Part shown: piece by piece, positions 22,476 through 31,974 of the stretch
Layout: each line of letters begins with the position of its first letter
Position numbering within the stretch: position 1 is the stretch's first letter
Notes under the pieces: model-generated
What the model was told of the DNA's origin: nothing
What the model saw: only the letters and a program-made list of their open reading frames with translations
Databases searched by the model: none
Source: Smittium mucronatum
Taxonomy: Eukaryota > Kickxellomycota > Harpellomycetes > Harpellales > Legeriomycetaceae
Length of the DNA: 35,119 bases
Direction: 5' to 3'
Assembly: GCA_001953115.1 (NCBI GenBank)
Contig: LSSL01004249.1
Span: 1-35,119, forward strand
Program-made: the position numbers and the translations under genes

Positions 22476-23266
22476 TAGTATATATCATCTACATTTTATT
22501 TACTATTGGATAAAATAAAATTTATAAATTTATAAATTTGTGTTGTCAATTTCTATTTTAGAATCGGGTTTTAACTAACTATTTTTTCTGTATGCATAAT
22601 AATATTATACATGAATTTTAAAAATACAATTCTATTCACTTTAGATGTTGCGAAAGGGGCAATTTTTTTTTGGCACTATGAACGTTTGACAAACTTTGCT
22701 TTTGAAGAAATTTTTGCACAATTGGCTCTTATAGTGGTAAAAGTTTGTTTACCTTATTGGTTATTTTCGAATTTGTATTTTTGCTATTTTTTTTTGATTT
22801 TAAATCTATTTAGATGCAAGTATATTCTACAAGTAGGAATTTACTAAAGTTTGGGGATATCAATTTTTTAGAAAAAAAAATCAAACATAATATATGTCAT
22901 ATATTTGAAAAAAATACCTAGTAAACTTTTGCATAAATAATGGCCGAATTCAGCGTTTCAGCAATAGGTTGTTACATGTATACTTTGACTATTTGTTTGT
23001 ATTTTTGTTTAGGTCATTTTAGTAATGTATCAATGGGTTTTTCAGTCTTTACTGACAAATATATCAATATCCACTACCAAAAAAAAATTATTCTTTCTAA
23101 ACATTAAAGAATGAGAAGTTTTCTGGTTATTTCCAAGAAACAGTGGTTAATGGATTTTTATAAATAGCAAGAATTATTGCTCAAATCTTTGATCAGTTTT
23201 AATCTCGTACATCAAAGAGTATTTTTATAAGAAGTAATTGTATAACTACAAATTAATAGTGAATCA
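22476..23266. other. Spacer upstream of YCII gene 1
   Basis: This is AT-rich. An open frame at 22611-22847 has no recognisable domain and is within what chance produces at this composition. No clear promoter element is shared with the other two YCII copies. Confidence 0.4.
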
Positions 23267-23563
23267 ATGGAACAAAAAAAGTTTTTAGTGTACGTTCATG
23301 ACTTTTCGGATAAGGATTGTATAAACCGTCGTTTGTCCGCACGAGAGCAGGAAATTAATGACAAAACGGTACTGAAGAAGCAGGGGAAACTAAAAATTAT
23401 GGGTGGTGCTCTAGTCGATGAAAGTGGATTCATGAGTGGAAGTTCACTGGTATATTTGGCAGAAGATAAGGAAAAAGTTTTAGAGCTCATGAAAAACGAC
23501 GTTTATGCCAAGGCCGGAGTTTGGGACATGTCTACAACTCATATCTTTGATATCACTAGATAG
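23267..23563 (+). CDS. YCII-domain protein, paralog 1 (98 aa)
   Basis: This is a small cytosolic-type protein of the YCII (YciI-like, dimeric alpha+beta barrel) family. The biochemical role in fungi is unknown; the fold is related to muconolactone isomerase and EthD. The start is KFLVYVHDFSDKDCINRRLS and the body has GGALVDESG, GSSLVYLAEDKEKVLELM and a final beta strand HIFDI. It is about 61% identical to paralog 3 over 98 residues and lacks the six-residue tail of the others. The His in R-E-Q-H-I of paralog 3 is Glu here (residue 29), whereas D51 is kept. AATAAA at 23632-23637 lies in a 3' block shared with paralog 2. Confidence 0.88.
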   Translation: MEQKKFLVYVHDFSDKDCINRRLSAREQEINDKTVLKKQGKLKIMGGALVDESGFMSGSSLVYLAEDKEKVLELMKNDVYAKAGVWDMSTTHIFDITR

Positions 23564-23620
23564 ATTCTTTCCTCAAACTGGTTTGTTTCTCACATCAAGA
23601 AAATTCAGGAATTTTTGCAA

Positions 23621-23638
23621 GTTTTCCAGAGAATAAAG
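23621..23638 (+). terminator. Poly(A) signal of YCII paralog 1
   Basis: GTTTTCCAGAGAATAAAG contains AATAAA about 70 bases after the stop codon. Nearly the same block ends paralog 2, showing that the duplication included the 3' UTR. Confidence 0.6.
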
Positions 23639-25134
23639 TTTTAGAACTTGTTTCTTTAAACCTTTTATAGGTCAAATACAAAAGAATTTATAATTTTGTA
23701 GTCAAGATAAACGCTTAATAAAAAAAACCGTTTAGCCTCCCAATTAATTTTTACTTTTATTAAACAGAAAAAGTAAAATTTTATAAATATGAATTAAACC
23801 AATTTTTGGATTCTGAAAAGATAAAAGATTTATAAATCTTTCAGTAATATCATTTTTTTTAGTTACGAAAGTTGTATACATTTATAAACCTTTTCAGTAA
23901 TGGGATCAAAAAAGGTGTATATGGGTTTTCTAAAACACCTCTTTGCCAGATCCAAACATTTATTAAGTTCCATTTTGTGAAAAAAAAAACTTTTCATTTA
24001 ATGTGGGATTAGCCAATTTACCAGCCCCTTATTGATTTCTGTTCAATAGCATTATAATTAAACCTAAAAAATAAATGAATTGGTCAAAATAGTGTAAGAA
24101 GTTCTTCTAATTAATATAATTAATGCATATCTCCTAAAGACGCATGTTATAATCTCATAAGTTATAAATACTCTTTTGTATTAGAACTGGGACGTATAGT
24201 TGAAAGGATCATTTATTAAAGCAGCAATAAATTTATTAAAACAATTTTCTTTCAACATATAAAGAAACTTTTTTCCAATGATTCAGGGGTATTGACTTAC
24301 TCCACATTTGACATACTGGATCAATTTATTACTTTCCAGCAATAAAATTTTATTTAAGAATGCAAGTTTTTTTTATAAAACAACTCATAAAGATTATAAC
24401 TTAATTTGAGCTTTTATTTCAAGTGACCAAAAAATAATAGAATGTAAATGGGTTAATAATATACGCACACCTTTCACGACACGGACTTAAGTAGACATGG
24501 GTTATATTCATAATCGTTTAAAGATTTTGGATTTTTTAAAAAGTTCCATGTGATGGTCAAATTAATTAATAAAATTTCGCATTATGTTGATTCCAAACTG
24601 ATACAAAATTACCGACTAGGCATTATTGGGACTTGTATCAAGGACTTAAAGCTGATACTTTCACTTGCAGTCCAAATTTGGGTTTAAATTTCCAAAGCGT
24701 GACACGCTATTTTTACGAAAGTATTGGATTATCTATCATCCAATAATCCTTACAGTTGTTTGGTGTGAATAAACTTGTGTCAAATCAGATTTATGCACCA
24801 TTAAAATAACCTGGCTAACGGGTTTAGAAATGTCGTCAATTAAACGCTTAGTATTCTATTCCAGCAAACTACTTTTAATTCAATTTGGCAAAAGTTATAG
24901 AGCATCGAGATAAGCCGACCAATAGAAAAAATTCAAAACTAATTTCAAATAATCTAAAATAGTGATATGAGCAGTTTATTATATGGAGAGTAAGATGTTT
25001 AGTGTCTCATAAGCCATAATAGCGAATAAGAGAATAAAGGTTTCGTGAGTAAATCTGGAGCGAAATCCATGTAACCACATTTAGCTTCCAATAAAATCAA
25101 GCGAGGCGAGTATTAAATGCAGTCGAATAAAAGG
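23639..25134. other. Spacer between YCII genes 1 and 2
   Basis: AT-rich sequence of about 1.5 kb, somewhat GC-richer between 24590 and 25130. I looked for a decayed further YCII copy and saw none. No other gene is recognised. Confidence 0.45.
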
Positions 25135-25150
25135 GATTGGTTAGTCGGCG
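25135..25150 (-). promoter_or_regulatory. CCAAT-type upstream element of YCII paralog 2
   Basis: GATTGGTTAGTCGGCG (CCAAT on the minus strand) lies 188 bases before the ATG. Fourteen of its 16 bases are shared with the element at 28789-28804, placed 207 bases before paralog 3. CCAAT boxes are bound by the HAP/NF-Y complex; use here is inferred from conservation. Confidence 0.5.
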
Positions 25151-25322
25151 TGCTTTTTGGTCGGTATGAAATACAAAAGATGGAGATTATTAAAAACCAA
25201 GATATTAAAAGTAAGAGGATAGGAAGTATACAACCAAATCTTGTGTTCTGTTCCATATACACACTACTTTTTTCTTCAACCAACAATTGTATTTTTTTTG
25301 TAAAGAAAGTAAAAGATCAACA

Positions 25323-25637
25323 ATGGACCAAAGGAAATTTTTAGCATATGTTCAAGACTTTACCGATGAGGACTGCGTAAACCGCCGTTTATCAGCACGC
25401 GGGCAACATATTACAAACAATTCAGTATTGAAGAATGAGGGAAAGTCGCTTATTATGGGTGGAGCTCTTACGGATAAAAACGAAACTATGCGTGGAAGCG
25501 CGCTAGTGTACTATGCAAAGGATAGAGTCGAGGTGTTGGAGCTCATGGAGAAGGATATATACGTCAAGGCCCGCGTCTGGAATATGGCTACTGCTGCTGT
25601 CTTTGATATTACCAATGAGTTCTCATTAGCTAATTAG
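25323..25637 (+). CDS. YCII-domain protein, paralog 2 (104 aa)
   Basis: This is a small YCII-family protein whose cellular reaction is not known. I chose the ATG at 25323 (MDQRKFLAYVQDF) because it aligns with both other paralogs; an ATG-like start 36 bases upstream would add residues absent from the family. It keeps NRRLSARGQHITNN (His 29 present, Glu 27 changed to Gly), IMGGALTDKNE with D51, and VYYAKDRVEVLELM. Its tail FDITNEFSLAN is shared with paralog 3. Identity to paralog 3 is 83 of 104 residues (about 80%), so these two separated later than paralog 1. Upstream are the CCAAT-type element and pyrimidine-rich sequence. AATAAA is at 25684-25689. Confidence 0.9.
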   Translation: MDQRKFLAYVQDFTDEDCVNRRLSARGQHITNNSVLKNEGKSLIMGGALTDKNETMRGSALVYYAKDRVEVLELMEKDIYVKARVWNMATAAVFDITNEFSLAN

Positions 25638-25674
25638 TTTTTTTTCGTTATAGTAATCTATAAGTTTTCTTTGA

Positions 25675-25690
25675 GTTTTCCAGAATAAAG
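25675..25690 (+). terminator. Poly(A) signal of YCII paralog 2
   Basis: GTTTTCCAGAATAAAG lies about 40 bases after the stop and is almost identical to the block after paralog 1. Confidence 0.6.
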
Positions 25691-28500
25691 TCTTGCACCT
25701 TTATTTTTAAAAGGATCCGTTCTGGAATTTATTTTTGGATTCATCAAAATGCCTTTGTCGCTATAAGAGCCTAAATAATATTTTTTATGACTATTGGATT
25801 TCGAATCACGTACAGGTACAACTTATTTCAAACAAACCAAATATAATAAAAATACATCTTTTATCCATAGAGATCTTTACCTATGACTATAGACCTAAAT
25901 TATTCAATAGAAATGTTCATTCTGAAAGTTGTTTAACTTTTTTTTTTTTTTTATTAAAAAAGGGATGTTACCAAATAGAATATCGGCTTGATTAAAATTT
26001 TAAATGAATGATTTAAAACTTTATATTGAGTAAATAAATAAATTGAGGTATAGATCTATTTTATTTTTATTTTTGAAATTAAGATTAGGTACAGATATTG
26101 GGTAAATGATAAATTTATCCTAGACGCCATTTAAAAAAAATGAAGGTTGCATTCAAGTCAAGTTCATATATATATATATATTAAAAAACTCCATCCCTCC
26201 TTCTAGTATTGTTCTTGCGTTTTGATCCAACTAGAAACGGATTTATAGAATCAAAATCTTTTTCGGCTGAAAAGAATAATATATAAAGAGGAATCAGTGT
26301 TCCCTTATAGTGATGATAGAGGTAATTTACATCTGGGTTCGGTGCAACAGAACTAAAAGCTAAAAAATTCATTCTTATACTGATTTGGCTATGTCAAAGG
26401 GAATGGGGGTGGGCGGTATTAGTAATAAAGCGATTATATCTGCTTTATAAGGTGTTGTATTAATTTAGTACGGATCCAATGAGTTAGAAAAATAAGATTT
26501 GTCAAAATCTGAAAGAGTATACCATTTTTAACAGGAAAATAAAACATTTGGCTAATTGCTTTTTATTAAAAGCAAATAATCTTTTATATAGAATTAATTT
26601 CAAGGTAATGTATGCAAGTATTTGTTGAGTTTTATGGTAAAAATATGCACTAATGTTATGAAATTAAGTGATAATAAAACAAATATATACCTTTCTCATC
26701 GATTTTAGGTACGTGATAGTCTCGGGAGATTTTTTGTAGAAAGCCGCATTTGAAAAATACCAATTTACTCTTAAAGATAAAAAAAACTAAATTAAACAAT
26801 AAAATAAAATCAATTAATATTTGTATTGTATGAAGATAATAATATTTGGCATGAATTGATTGATTGATTGATTGATTATAAAATGGGATTCTATAAAGAA
26901 CTTCAAATTGGAATACACGGATCAAAATACACGATATATGATCTAAAGAAAGAAAAAAGAAAAAACGATAAGCCCGCAATAATTAAAATATTTGAAACGA
27001 ATCATTAGAAGAAAAAAAAACTTACATTTTTGGCTTTTTTTATAGCAAAAAAGTTTTAGAATTTGTATAATTAAAAGAGTTGGTTTCAATAAAATGTACT
27101 AATTATACAGCCTTTTAAGATTGGTATAAATTTATAATGCTACGTTTAGTTTTTCAAAAGTACGAGGGGTGTGCACTTTAAATCGCAACGAAAGAGAGAG
27201 CTGAGTTAGATCTGATTTTATTATTATTTAGTTTTGATATTTTATAATTGCGCGGTGTTTTTAGAAGATATAAGATATAAATCAGAATGAGAGGGGGTAT
27301 TTTATTATTTTTAATAGCTGGGTGAGCCTTGTATAAATATCAAACTCTACTTTTAGAAAGCGAGAAAATATCATTTATTTTTGCACCGATCCCCCCCCCC
27401 CCATATATATCTAGATATTCCGTCATGTATAGATTTAAATCTTTTAAATAAAAAAATTATTCATCAAATAATTTATACCCGGCATGGATTTAAATAGCTC
27501 TATGGGGCTATGAAATAAATTTGATTTGTATATAACAAAAGAGATTCTATTACTAAAATAAATATTTGAATGTCGATTTCAGATATAAAAAAGATTAGAG
27601 GCACTAACTTATCTTTGAACATTCCAGATAAATACCAATAGGACGCTTCATCACCATCTATTGGAAGCAAAGATACTATTTGAAATGGTACTACTGCGAG
27701 TCAACAATATAGCCCCTGTTATTATCATGTTATTGTGGAAAAATTAATATTATTAAGCGTATAAGTGCATTAGAGTACTAAAATCCCAATTTTGTATTAT
27801 GCACCTTAACTTATGAAATTAGTAGGTTCGATAAATAGTCAATAATAGAAACAAGCAATTACTGGTAGACTTTATGTGGAACCAATAAATATATTTAGGT
27901 CGTTTTGATATGTAACAAATTAATACTTTTTGATAGGAAAATAAAAACAATTGGGGAATTTATGGGTTATTGGAGTTGGAAGCACATAGAAACAATCCAA
28001 GAAATGATTGAGCAAATCAATCTTTTATTTTATATTTTTGGGCTGTTTACTAACTTTTCTTTCATTTTAGAAAAATCAAACTTTAAGGTTTCGGTTTCGG
28101 TTTATTTTCCCTCCATTTTAAGGCTATTGACCAGGTATTGTTTTGAGAAATATATCAGAACTTTTTAAAAGGAGCTTCCTTGGTAACTAAAGGCCAAGCA
28201 CCATCAATTTACAAACAAGTCTCAAACTAATCATTATTTTTAGTGACCTTCTATTTTCACATATATTTTTTCTATTGACTTGTTTTGTTAGCACCAATCA
28301 GTTCCAATTGCAATTCAATTAATCGGGAATGAGCCCATTGCTTAGTTAGTCTTTTCAACTAATCTATAAATTTGCCCTTTGATTTCAAATCAAACATGTT
28401 TTTTTTTTTATCAACATGGTTGTAGGAATGATCACGCTGATTAAGGCAAATAACGAATAATCTGCGATGTAAAAAAATGATTGAAACCAATTAAATATGC
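25691..28500. other. Long spacer between YCII gene 2 and the small minus-strand gene
   Basis: About 2.8 kb of AT-rich sequence. It holds a TA microsatellite near 26168-26180, a TTGA array at 26855-26877, and a C12 run followed by AT repeats near 27390-27412. Open frames at 26181-26372 (-), 26656-26979 (-) and 27905-28168 (+) lack domains and are within chance for this composition. Confidence 0.45.
26855..26877. repeat. Microsatellite (TTGA)n
   Basis: About five and a half perfect copies of the tetranucleotide TTGA/ATTG lie in tandem. Confidence 0.9.
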
Positions 28501-28647
28501 TCAAAGTGCGGGAATTATAACATATTGGTCGTTTATAAAGCTGAATAGAGCTAAGCCTATTAAAAGTGTGCGTTTGAATTGGTACACAGCAGCGTTTCGA
28601 TTAGTAAGAGCAGATTTTGTCCAGCTGACTTTCAAATGGGAAAACAT
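28501..28647 (-). CDS. Possible small single-pass membrane protein (48 aa)
   Basis: This frame starts MFSHLKVSWTKSALTNRN and ends YVIIPAL. It has a basic N-terminal half and one hydrophobic segment (TLLIGLALFSFI, about residues 31-42) near the C terminus. Codon composition is GC-richer than the surrounding spacer, and the gene diverges from YCII paralog 3 across about 350 bases holding the CCAAT element. The architecture recalls small tail-anchored mitochondrial subunits such as Tom6, but I do not recognise the family. An open frame this short is not significant by length, so it rests on composition and appearance only. Confidence 0.4.
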   Translation of the reverse strand: MFSHLKVSWTKSALTNRNAAVYQFKRTLLIGLALFSFINDQYVIIPAL

Positions 28648-28788
28648 GGTTTAAGAAATAAAGGACAGGTTAATCCATGGATGAAGGAATCAGTGGATAT
28701 TCTGTGACTAACTAAGAAAGAAAAATAGCAAAAAGTGGGCACTGCCTAAAAAAAGAAGCCGAGAATAGATGGGTAATCAAATGAAGCC

Positions 28789-28804
28789 GATTGGTTAGAT
28801 GGCG
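28789..28804 (-). promoter_or_regulatory. CCAAT-type upstream element of YCII paralog 3
   Basis: GATTGGTTAGATGGCG is the counterpart of the element before paralog 2 (14 of 16 bases identical). It sits in a GC-richer 150-base stretch between this gene and the divergent small ORF, so it could serve both. Confidence 0.55.
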
Positions 28805-28907
28805 AGTAATTGATCGTGGTTTTTAGGGCACAAATCGGGTTGGTGATTTACAAGGAACCACGAGATGGGGGGAAACAGCGGTAAAGGGAGGAGTCGGGAG
28901 CACACAC

Positions 28908-28916
28908 ATATATATA
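28908..28916 (+). promoter_or_regulatory. TATA-like box of YCII paralog 3
   Basis: ATATATATA lies about 80 bases before the ATG and about 105 bases after the CCAAT element. The spacing suits a TATA box with a transcription start 30 to 50 bases before the start codon. TATA-like strings are common in AT-rich DNA. Confidence 0.4.
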
Positions 28917-28995
28917 CACAGTATTTGTTTGACATTTTAAGCAATCCTTATTCCATCAAACTAATTTCTAAAGAAATAAAGAAATAACTCCAAAA

Positions 28996-29310
28996 ATGGT
29001 GCAAAGAAAATTTTTAGCCTATGTCCATGACTTTACCGACGAGGACTGCATCAACCGCCGTTTGTCAGTGCGCGAACAGCACATTGCCAACAATTCAGAG
29101 CTGAAGAAGGAGGGCAAATCGCTCATTCTCGGTGGTGCCGTTACTGATAAGGACGGAATCATGCGTGGAAGTTCGTTGGTCTACCTCGCCAAAGACAGAG
29201 CTGAAGTGTTGTCCCTCATGCAAAAGGATATTTACGTCAAGGCCCGCGTCTGGAATATGGCTACTGCTGCTATCTTTGATATGACCAACGAGTTTTCGCT
29301 GTTAAATTAA
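28996..29310 (+). CDS. YCII-domain protein, paralog 3 (104 aa)
   Basis: This is the most family-like of the three YCII proteins; its substrate is unknown. It has KFLAYVHDFTDEDCINRRLS, REQHIANN with His 29, ILGGAVTDKDG with D51, MRGSSLVYLAKDRAEVLSLM and a C-terminal FDMTNEFSLLN. The start MVQRKF has a purine-rich AAAA context typical of well-translated fungal genes. Codons ending in C or G (GTC, ATC, GCC, CGC, CTC) are clearly more frequent than in paralog 1, which suggests higher expression. The promoter has a CCAAT-type element and TATA-like box, and AATAAA follows at 29367-29372. Paralog 2 is about 80% identical and paralog 1 about 61%. Confidence 0.92.
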   Translation: MVQRKFLAYVHDFTDEDCINRRLSVREQHIANNSELKKEGKSLILGGAVTDKDGIMRGSSLVYLAKDRAEVLSLMQKDIYVKARVWNMATAAIFDMTNEFSLLN

Positions 29311-29366
29311 TTTTTTTTTAAAATTCTTTTATCTCTACTTTAAGCCAATTTCACTATTCAGTCTAA

Positions 29367-29372
29367 AATAAA
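29367..29372 (+). terminator. Poly(A) signal of YCII paralog 3
   Basis: AATAAA lies about 57 bases downstream of the stop codon. Its flanks differ from those of paralogs 1 and 2. Confidence 0.55.
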
Positions 29373-30261
29373 ATCATCTTGCTGTTCAAGATCAGTCTGT
29401 TCTATAAATTAACAAGTGCAAACTATTCATTTACTAATTTTTTTAATCCAACAAGATTCACAATAGATATAACTGCAGTTTATTTGTTTTTCTTGGCAGT
29501 TTTTATTATACATTAAAGTAGTTTAAAGCAATCGTTTAAAGTCGAAAAGATAATCTAGTGGGTTAATTTTTTTCAGAAATTTTTTTATATCAAACTTTTC
29601 AAAAGATTACTAGCTCAAATCTAAAGACATTTTCTTTTCAATTAAAAGAGATTTATCTGGATGAGGATCGATTGAAAAAATCTTTGAAAAAGCACCCTGT
29701 TCACTAAACTTGTTTATATTCATTAACCTTTCCTGGTACCAAAGATATAAGCTAAAATAGCTCTAATGGATTAATTGGATTCTTGGTTTAGTTCAGTATT
29801 GCCTTATGGACTAACAAATTTTTGTATTAACAAGAGAATTAGGATATTTCCTGGCTTGAATCTAATTTAAAGTTCTTGTCGCGAATACAATACTTTTGTT
29901 TATTAAAAACAACCTTACGTCGATCGAAAACGTAAAGAAAAAGGTCATTATCTATATATATTACATTTCCATCTTGCCACATAATGGTACGAAAGAAATA
30001 GTACTATATAACTATTCGCAAAATCAGAGTGACTCGCCCTACGAACTGATTTGTTCCAGAAAATAAATGTATTTCAAAAACTTGAAGGACAAAAGCTGAT
30101 AAGTGATTCGAAATAGAGGAAAGAAAGATTCTGAGGGACCAGAAAGTGTATAGTTGTTCTTTTCATACAGTACCTCGTTTTGCGTTAGATTAATTCAATT
30201 TTTCCATCTTTTTTTTATAAGAGCCTTTTATTTAGTCAAAATCTCTAGTGAATATTAGCTA
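29373..30261. other. Spacer downstream of YCII gene 3
   Basis: AT-rich sequence in which I recognise no gene. A 48-codon minus-strand frame near 29850-29995 is discussed under rejected items. Confidence 0.45.
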
Positions 30262-30770
30262 TCTACATGCCTTTACCATAACCCAATCCATCGCGTCTAT
30301 TCTGTTTAAACGTGTCGCCTTAATAAAGGCCTGTATTCGGATTTCTAAATTAATTGGGTGATTTCCCAGTCTAGTTTCATGTATGAATGAAACTAATCAA
30401 ATAGCTGGTGGTTATTAATATTATAGCCTATTATTGGATATGGAGCAATACTGCACTGAGAGTGAATACAGTTGAGATTAATGTTGTGATGAATCCGACC
30501 ATAAAGTCTGGTTTTTCTACTGTTGGCATCTTTTGTATCGCCAAAATCCTCGCAAAGTCCCTGCATTTATTCTGCCGTAAGTGCTGGCCACATATTAAAC
30601 TACTTTCTATTGGTCCAATCTAAATCGATACTATTGGCTATAATAGGCAGAATGGGGATTGAAAGCTCTGCAATTGGGTTTTCAGAAATTGAAGGAGGGC
30701 AAAGTATTAATTTAGGTGTTGGATGGATCAAAAAAATTCGCCGTGCTCATACTTGCTATGCAGATGCACG
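30262..30770 (-). pseudogene. Coding relic of unknown family
   Basis: On the minus strand one frame reads PPSISENPIAELSIPILPII, then IANSIDLDWTNRK, TAG, FNMWPALTAE, TAA, MQGLCEDFGDTKDANSRKTR and so on to a TAG at 30393. Only two stops occur in about 115 codons. After a shift, a stop-free frame gives LEIRIQAFIKATRLNRID and WVMVKACR to a stop near 30267. Both internal stops are one C-to-T change from CAG or CAA. The composition is GC-richer than the spacer. I do not recognise the protein. It could be a decayed gene, part of a mobile element, or a gene with unrecognised introns. A plus-strand frame at 30523-30831 overlaps it and is probably its shadow. Confidence 0.35.
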
Positions 30771-30957
30771 TAGAAGCCAGCTCTATTTTATATCGAAGAT
30801 CTTCCTCTACATACTCTATAAATTTGCATAATCAATATAAATATCACTTTTAGAGAATTCGTTACCTCCACCCAGTTAACATTTACTTTTAGCCTACTTC
30901 TTTTATTTATTATCGTTCTTGAGTCTGCATTAAAACCTCGTTGAAAATAAAAGCTAA

Positions 30958-31974
30958 ATGTTGAATCTTGCTTTTAATATAATAGGCGTATATGTTTGCT
31001 TTTTGACTTGGGGCCTCACTCAGGAGAAAGTCACCTCTACTGTCTATGGAAATGGTGAAAAGTTCAAATATTTTATATTTTTAAATTTAGTCCAGGCTAT
31101 AATCGCCGCTATAGTCGGCTACGTGTATAGTGTAATTCTACTCCGCGAGAAACTCTTAAAATTGAACAGCTCCAGAATCAAAAACTTTTTCAAAGTCGGT
31201 TTGATGAGTGCCGTCGCCTCACCTTTTGGCTATGCTTCGCTCAAACACATCGATTACTTGACTTTGACCTTGGCTAAATCTAGTAAACTTATTCCCGTAA
31301 TGGTAATGCATAAATTCCTGTACCGTCGGACTTTTCCTACCTACAAGTACATCGTCGTCTCAGCCATTACTCTAGGTGTATTTGGCTTTATGGCTCTTAG
31401 TCCTAAGAGCTCTTCAAAAGGGTCTTCCAGCCAAGGTCTCAGTCTAGGCAATCTGTTTGGTTTATTATTAGTTTTTATCAATTTGAGTCTTGATGGTGCC
31501 CTCAACTCTTCTCAAGATGATATTATCGAAAAAGATAAACAAATCAATGGCCGCTCAATGATGATATACATGAACTTGTCTACTGCCATCCTTCTGTTAT
31601 TATATCTGCTCAACCCATACAACCCCGAACTAGCAAACGCCCTCTCTTTCTTAGCCAACAATCATCTCGCTATTTGGGACATTTTAATATTCGCTCTCTG
31701 TGGTTCCATCGGCCAGTGTTTCATCTTCCACATGCTCGGAAAGTATGGTTCCCTCACTTTGGTCACTGTTACTGTTACCCGCAAACTCTTCACCATGCTC
31801 CTCTCCGTTTTCTTGTATAATCATACCCTTTCTCTTGGTCAATGGCTGTCAATAGCCCTCGTCTTCTCTGCCATAATTTTTGAAGTTTACATCAAAATGT
31901 CCTCCCCCAAAACCGCATCTCCTCCAATCCCCGACCTCTCTCTTCCCTCAAATGATAAAAAGAAAGCTTCATAG
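30958..31974 (+). CDS. HUT1: ER nucleotide-sugar transporter HUT1 (SLC35B1 family)
   Basis: This 338-aa multi-spanning carrier of the drug/metabolite transporter superfamily sits in the ER membrane. Yeast Hut1 and human SLC35B1 are linked to UDP-galactose transport and, for SLC35B1, ATP/ADP exchange across the ER. Family blocks are LTWGLTQEKVTSTVYG (residues 17-32), ASLKHIDYLTLTLAKSSKLIPVM (about 92-114, with the LAKSSKLIPV core), NLSLDGALNSSQD in the second half, GSIGQCFIFHMLGKYGS and VTVTRKLFTMLLSV. About ten hydrophobic segments are visible. The C terminus ends KKKAS, placing Lys at -3 and -4, a KKxx COPI retrieval signal. No intron is seen. Codon use shifts toward C-ending codons in the 3' half. 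The ATG at 30958 fits the usual N-terminal length. Confidence 0.93.
   Translation: MLNLAFNIIGVYVCFLTWGLTQEKVTSTVYGNGEKFKYFIFLNLVQAIIAAIVGYVYSVILLREKLLKLNSSRIKNFFKVGLMSAVASPFGYASLKHIDYLTLTLAKSSKLIPVMVMHKFLYRRTFPTYKYIVVSAITLGVFGFMALSPKSSSKGSSSQGLSLGNLFGLLLVFINLSLDGALNSSQDDIIEKDKQINGRSMMIYMNLSTAILLLLYLLNPYNPELANALSFLANNHLAIWDILIFALCGSIGQCFIFHMLGKYGSLTLVTVTVTRKLFTMLLSVFLYNHTLSLGQWLSIALVFSAIIFEVYIKMSSPKTASPPIPDLSLPSNDKKKAS

Noticed and set aside
22611..22847. 78-aa plus-strand frame starting MNFKNTILFTLDVAKG
   Set aside because: No domain was recognised, it is very AT-rich, and frames of this length are expected by chance at this stop-codon frequency.
26181..26372. 63-aa minus-strand frame containing NPDVNYLYHHYKG
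   Set aside because: It looks mildly protein-like but has no recognised family, promoter or partner exon, so it was not reported as a gene.
27162..27190. TACGAGGGGTGTGCAC resembling a mariner terminal repeat
   Set aside because: No inverted partner or transposase remnant was found nearby.
27905..28168. 87-aa plus-strand frame
   Set aside because: It has hydrophobic, AT-driven composition without a motif, and its length is compatible with chance in the window.
29850..29995. 48-codon minus-strand frame starting MWQDGNVIYIDNDL
   Set aside because: It has plausible composition but its length is well within chance, and no family or flanking signals were seen.
30262..30770. Reassigned TAA/TAG as Gln in this genome
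   Set aside because: RAD2, UTP4, HUT1, GNAT and the YCII genes are free of internal TAA and TAG, so the standard code holds and the relic is simply broken.
30523..30831. 102-aa plus-strand frame upstream of HUT1
   Set aside because: It overlaps the minus-strand relic, whose codon pattern is equally or more convincing, and its residues match no family I know.
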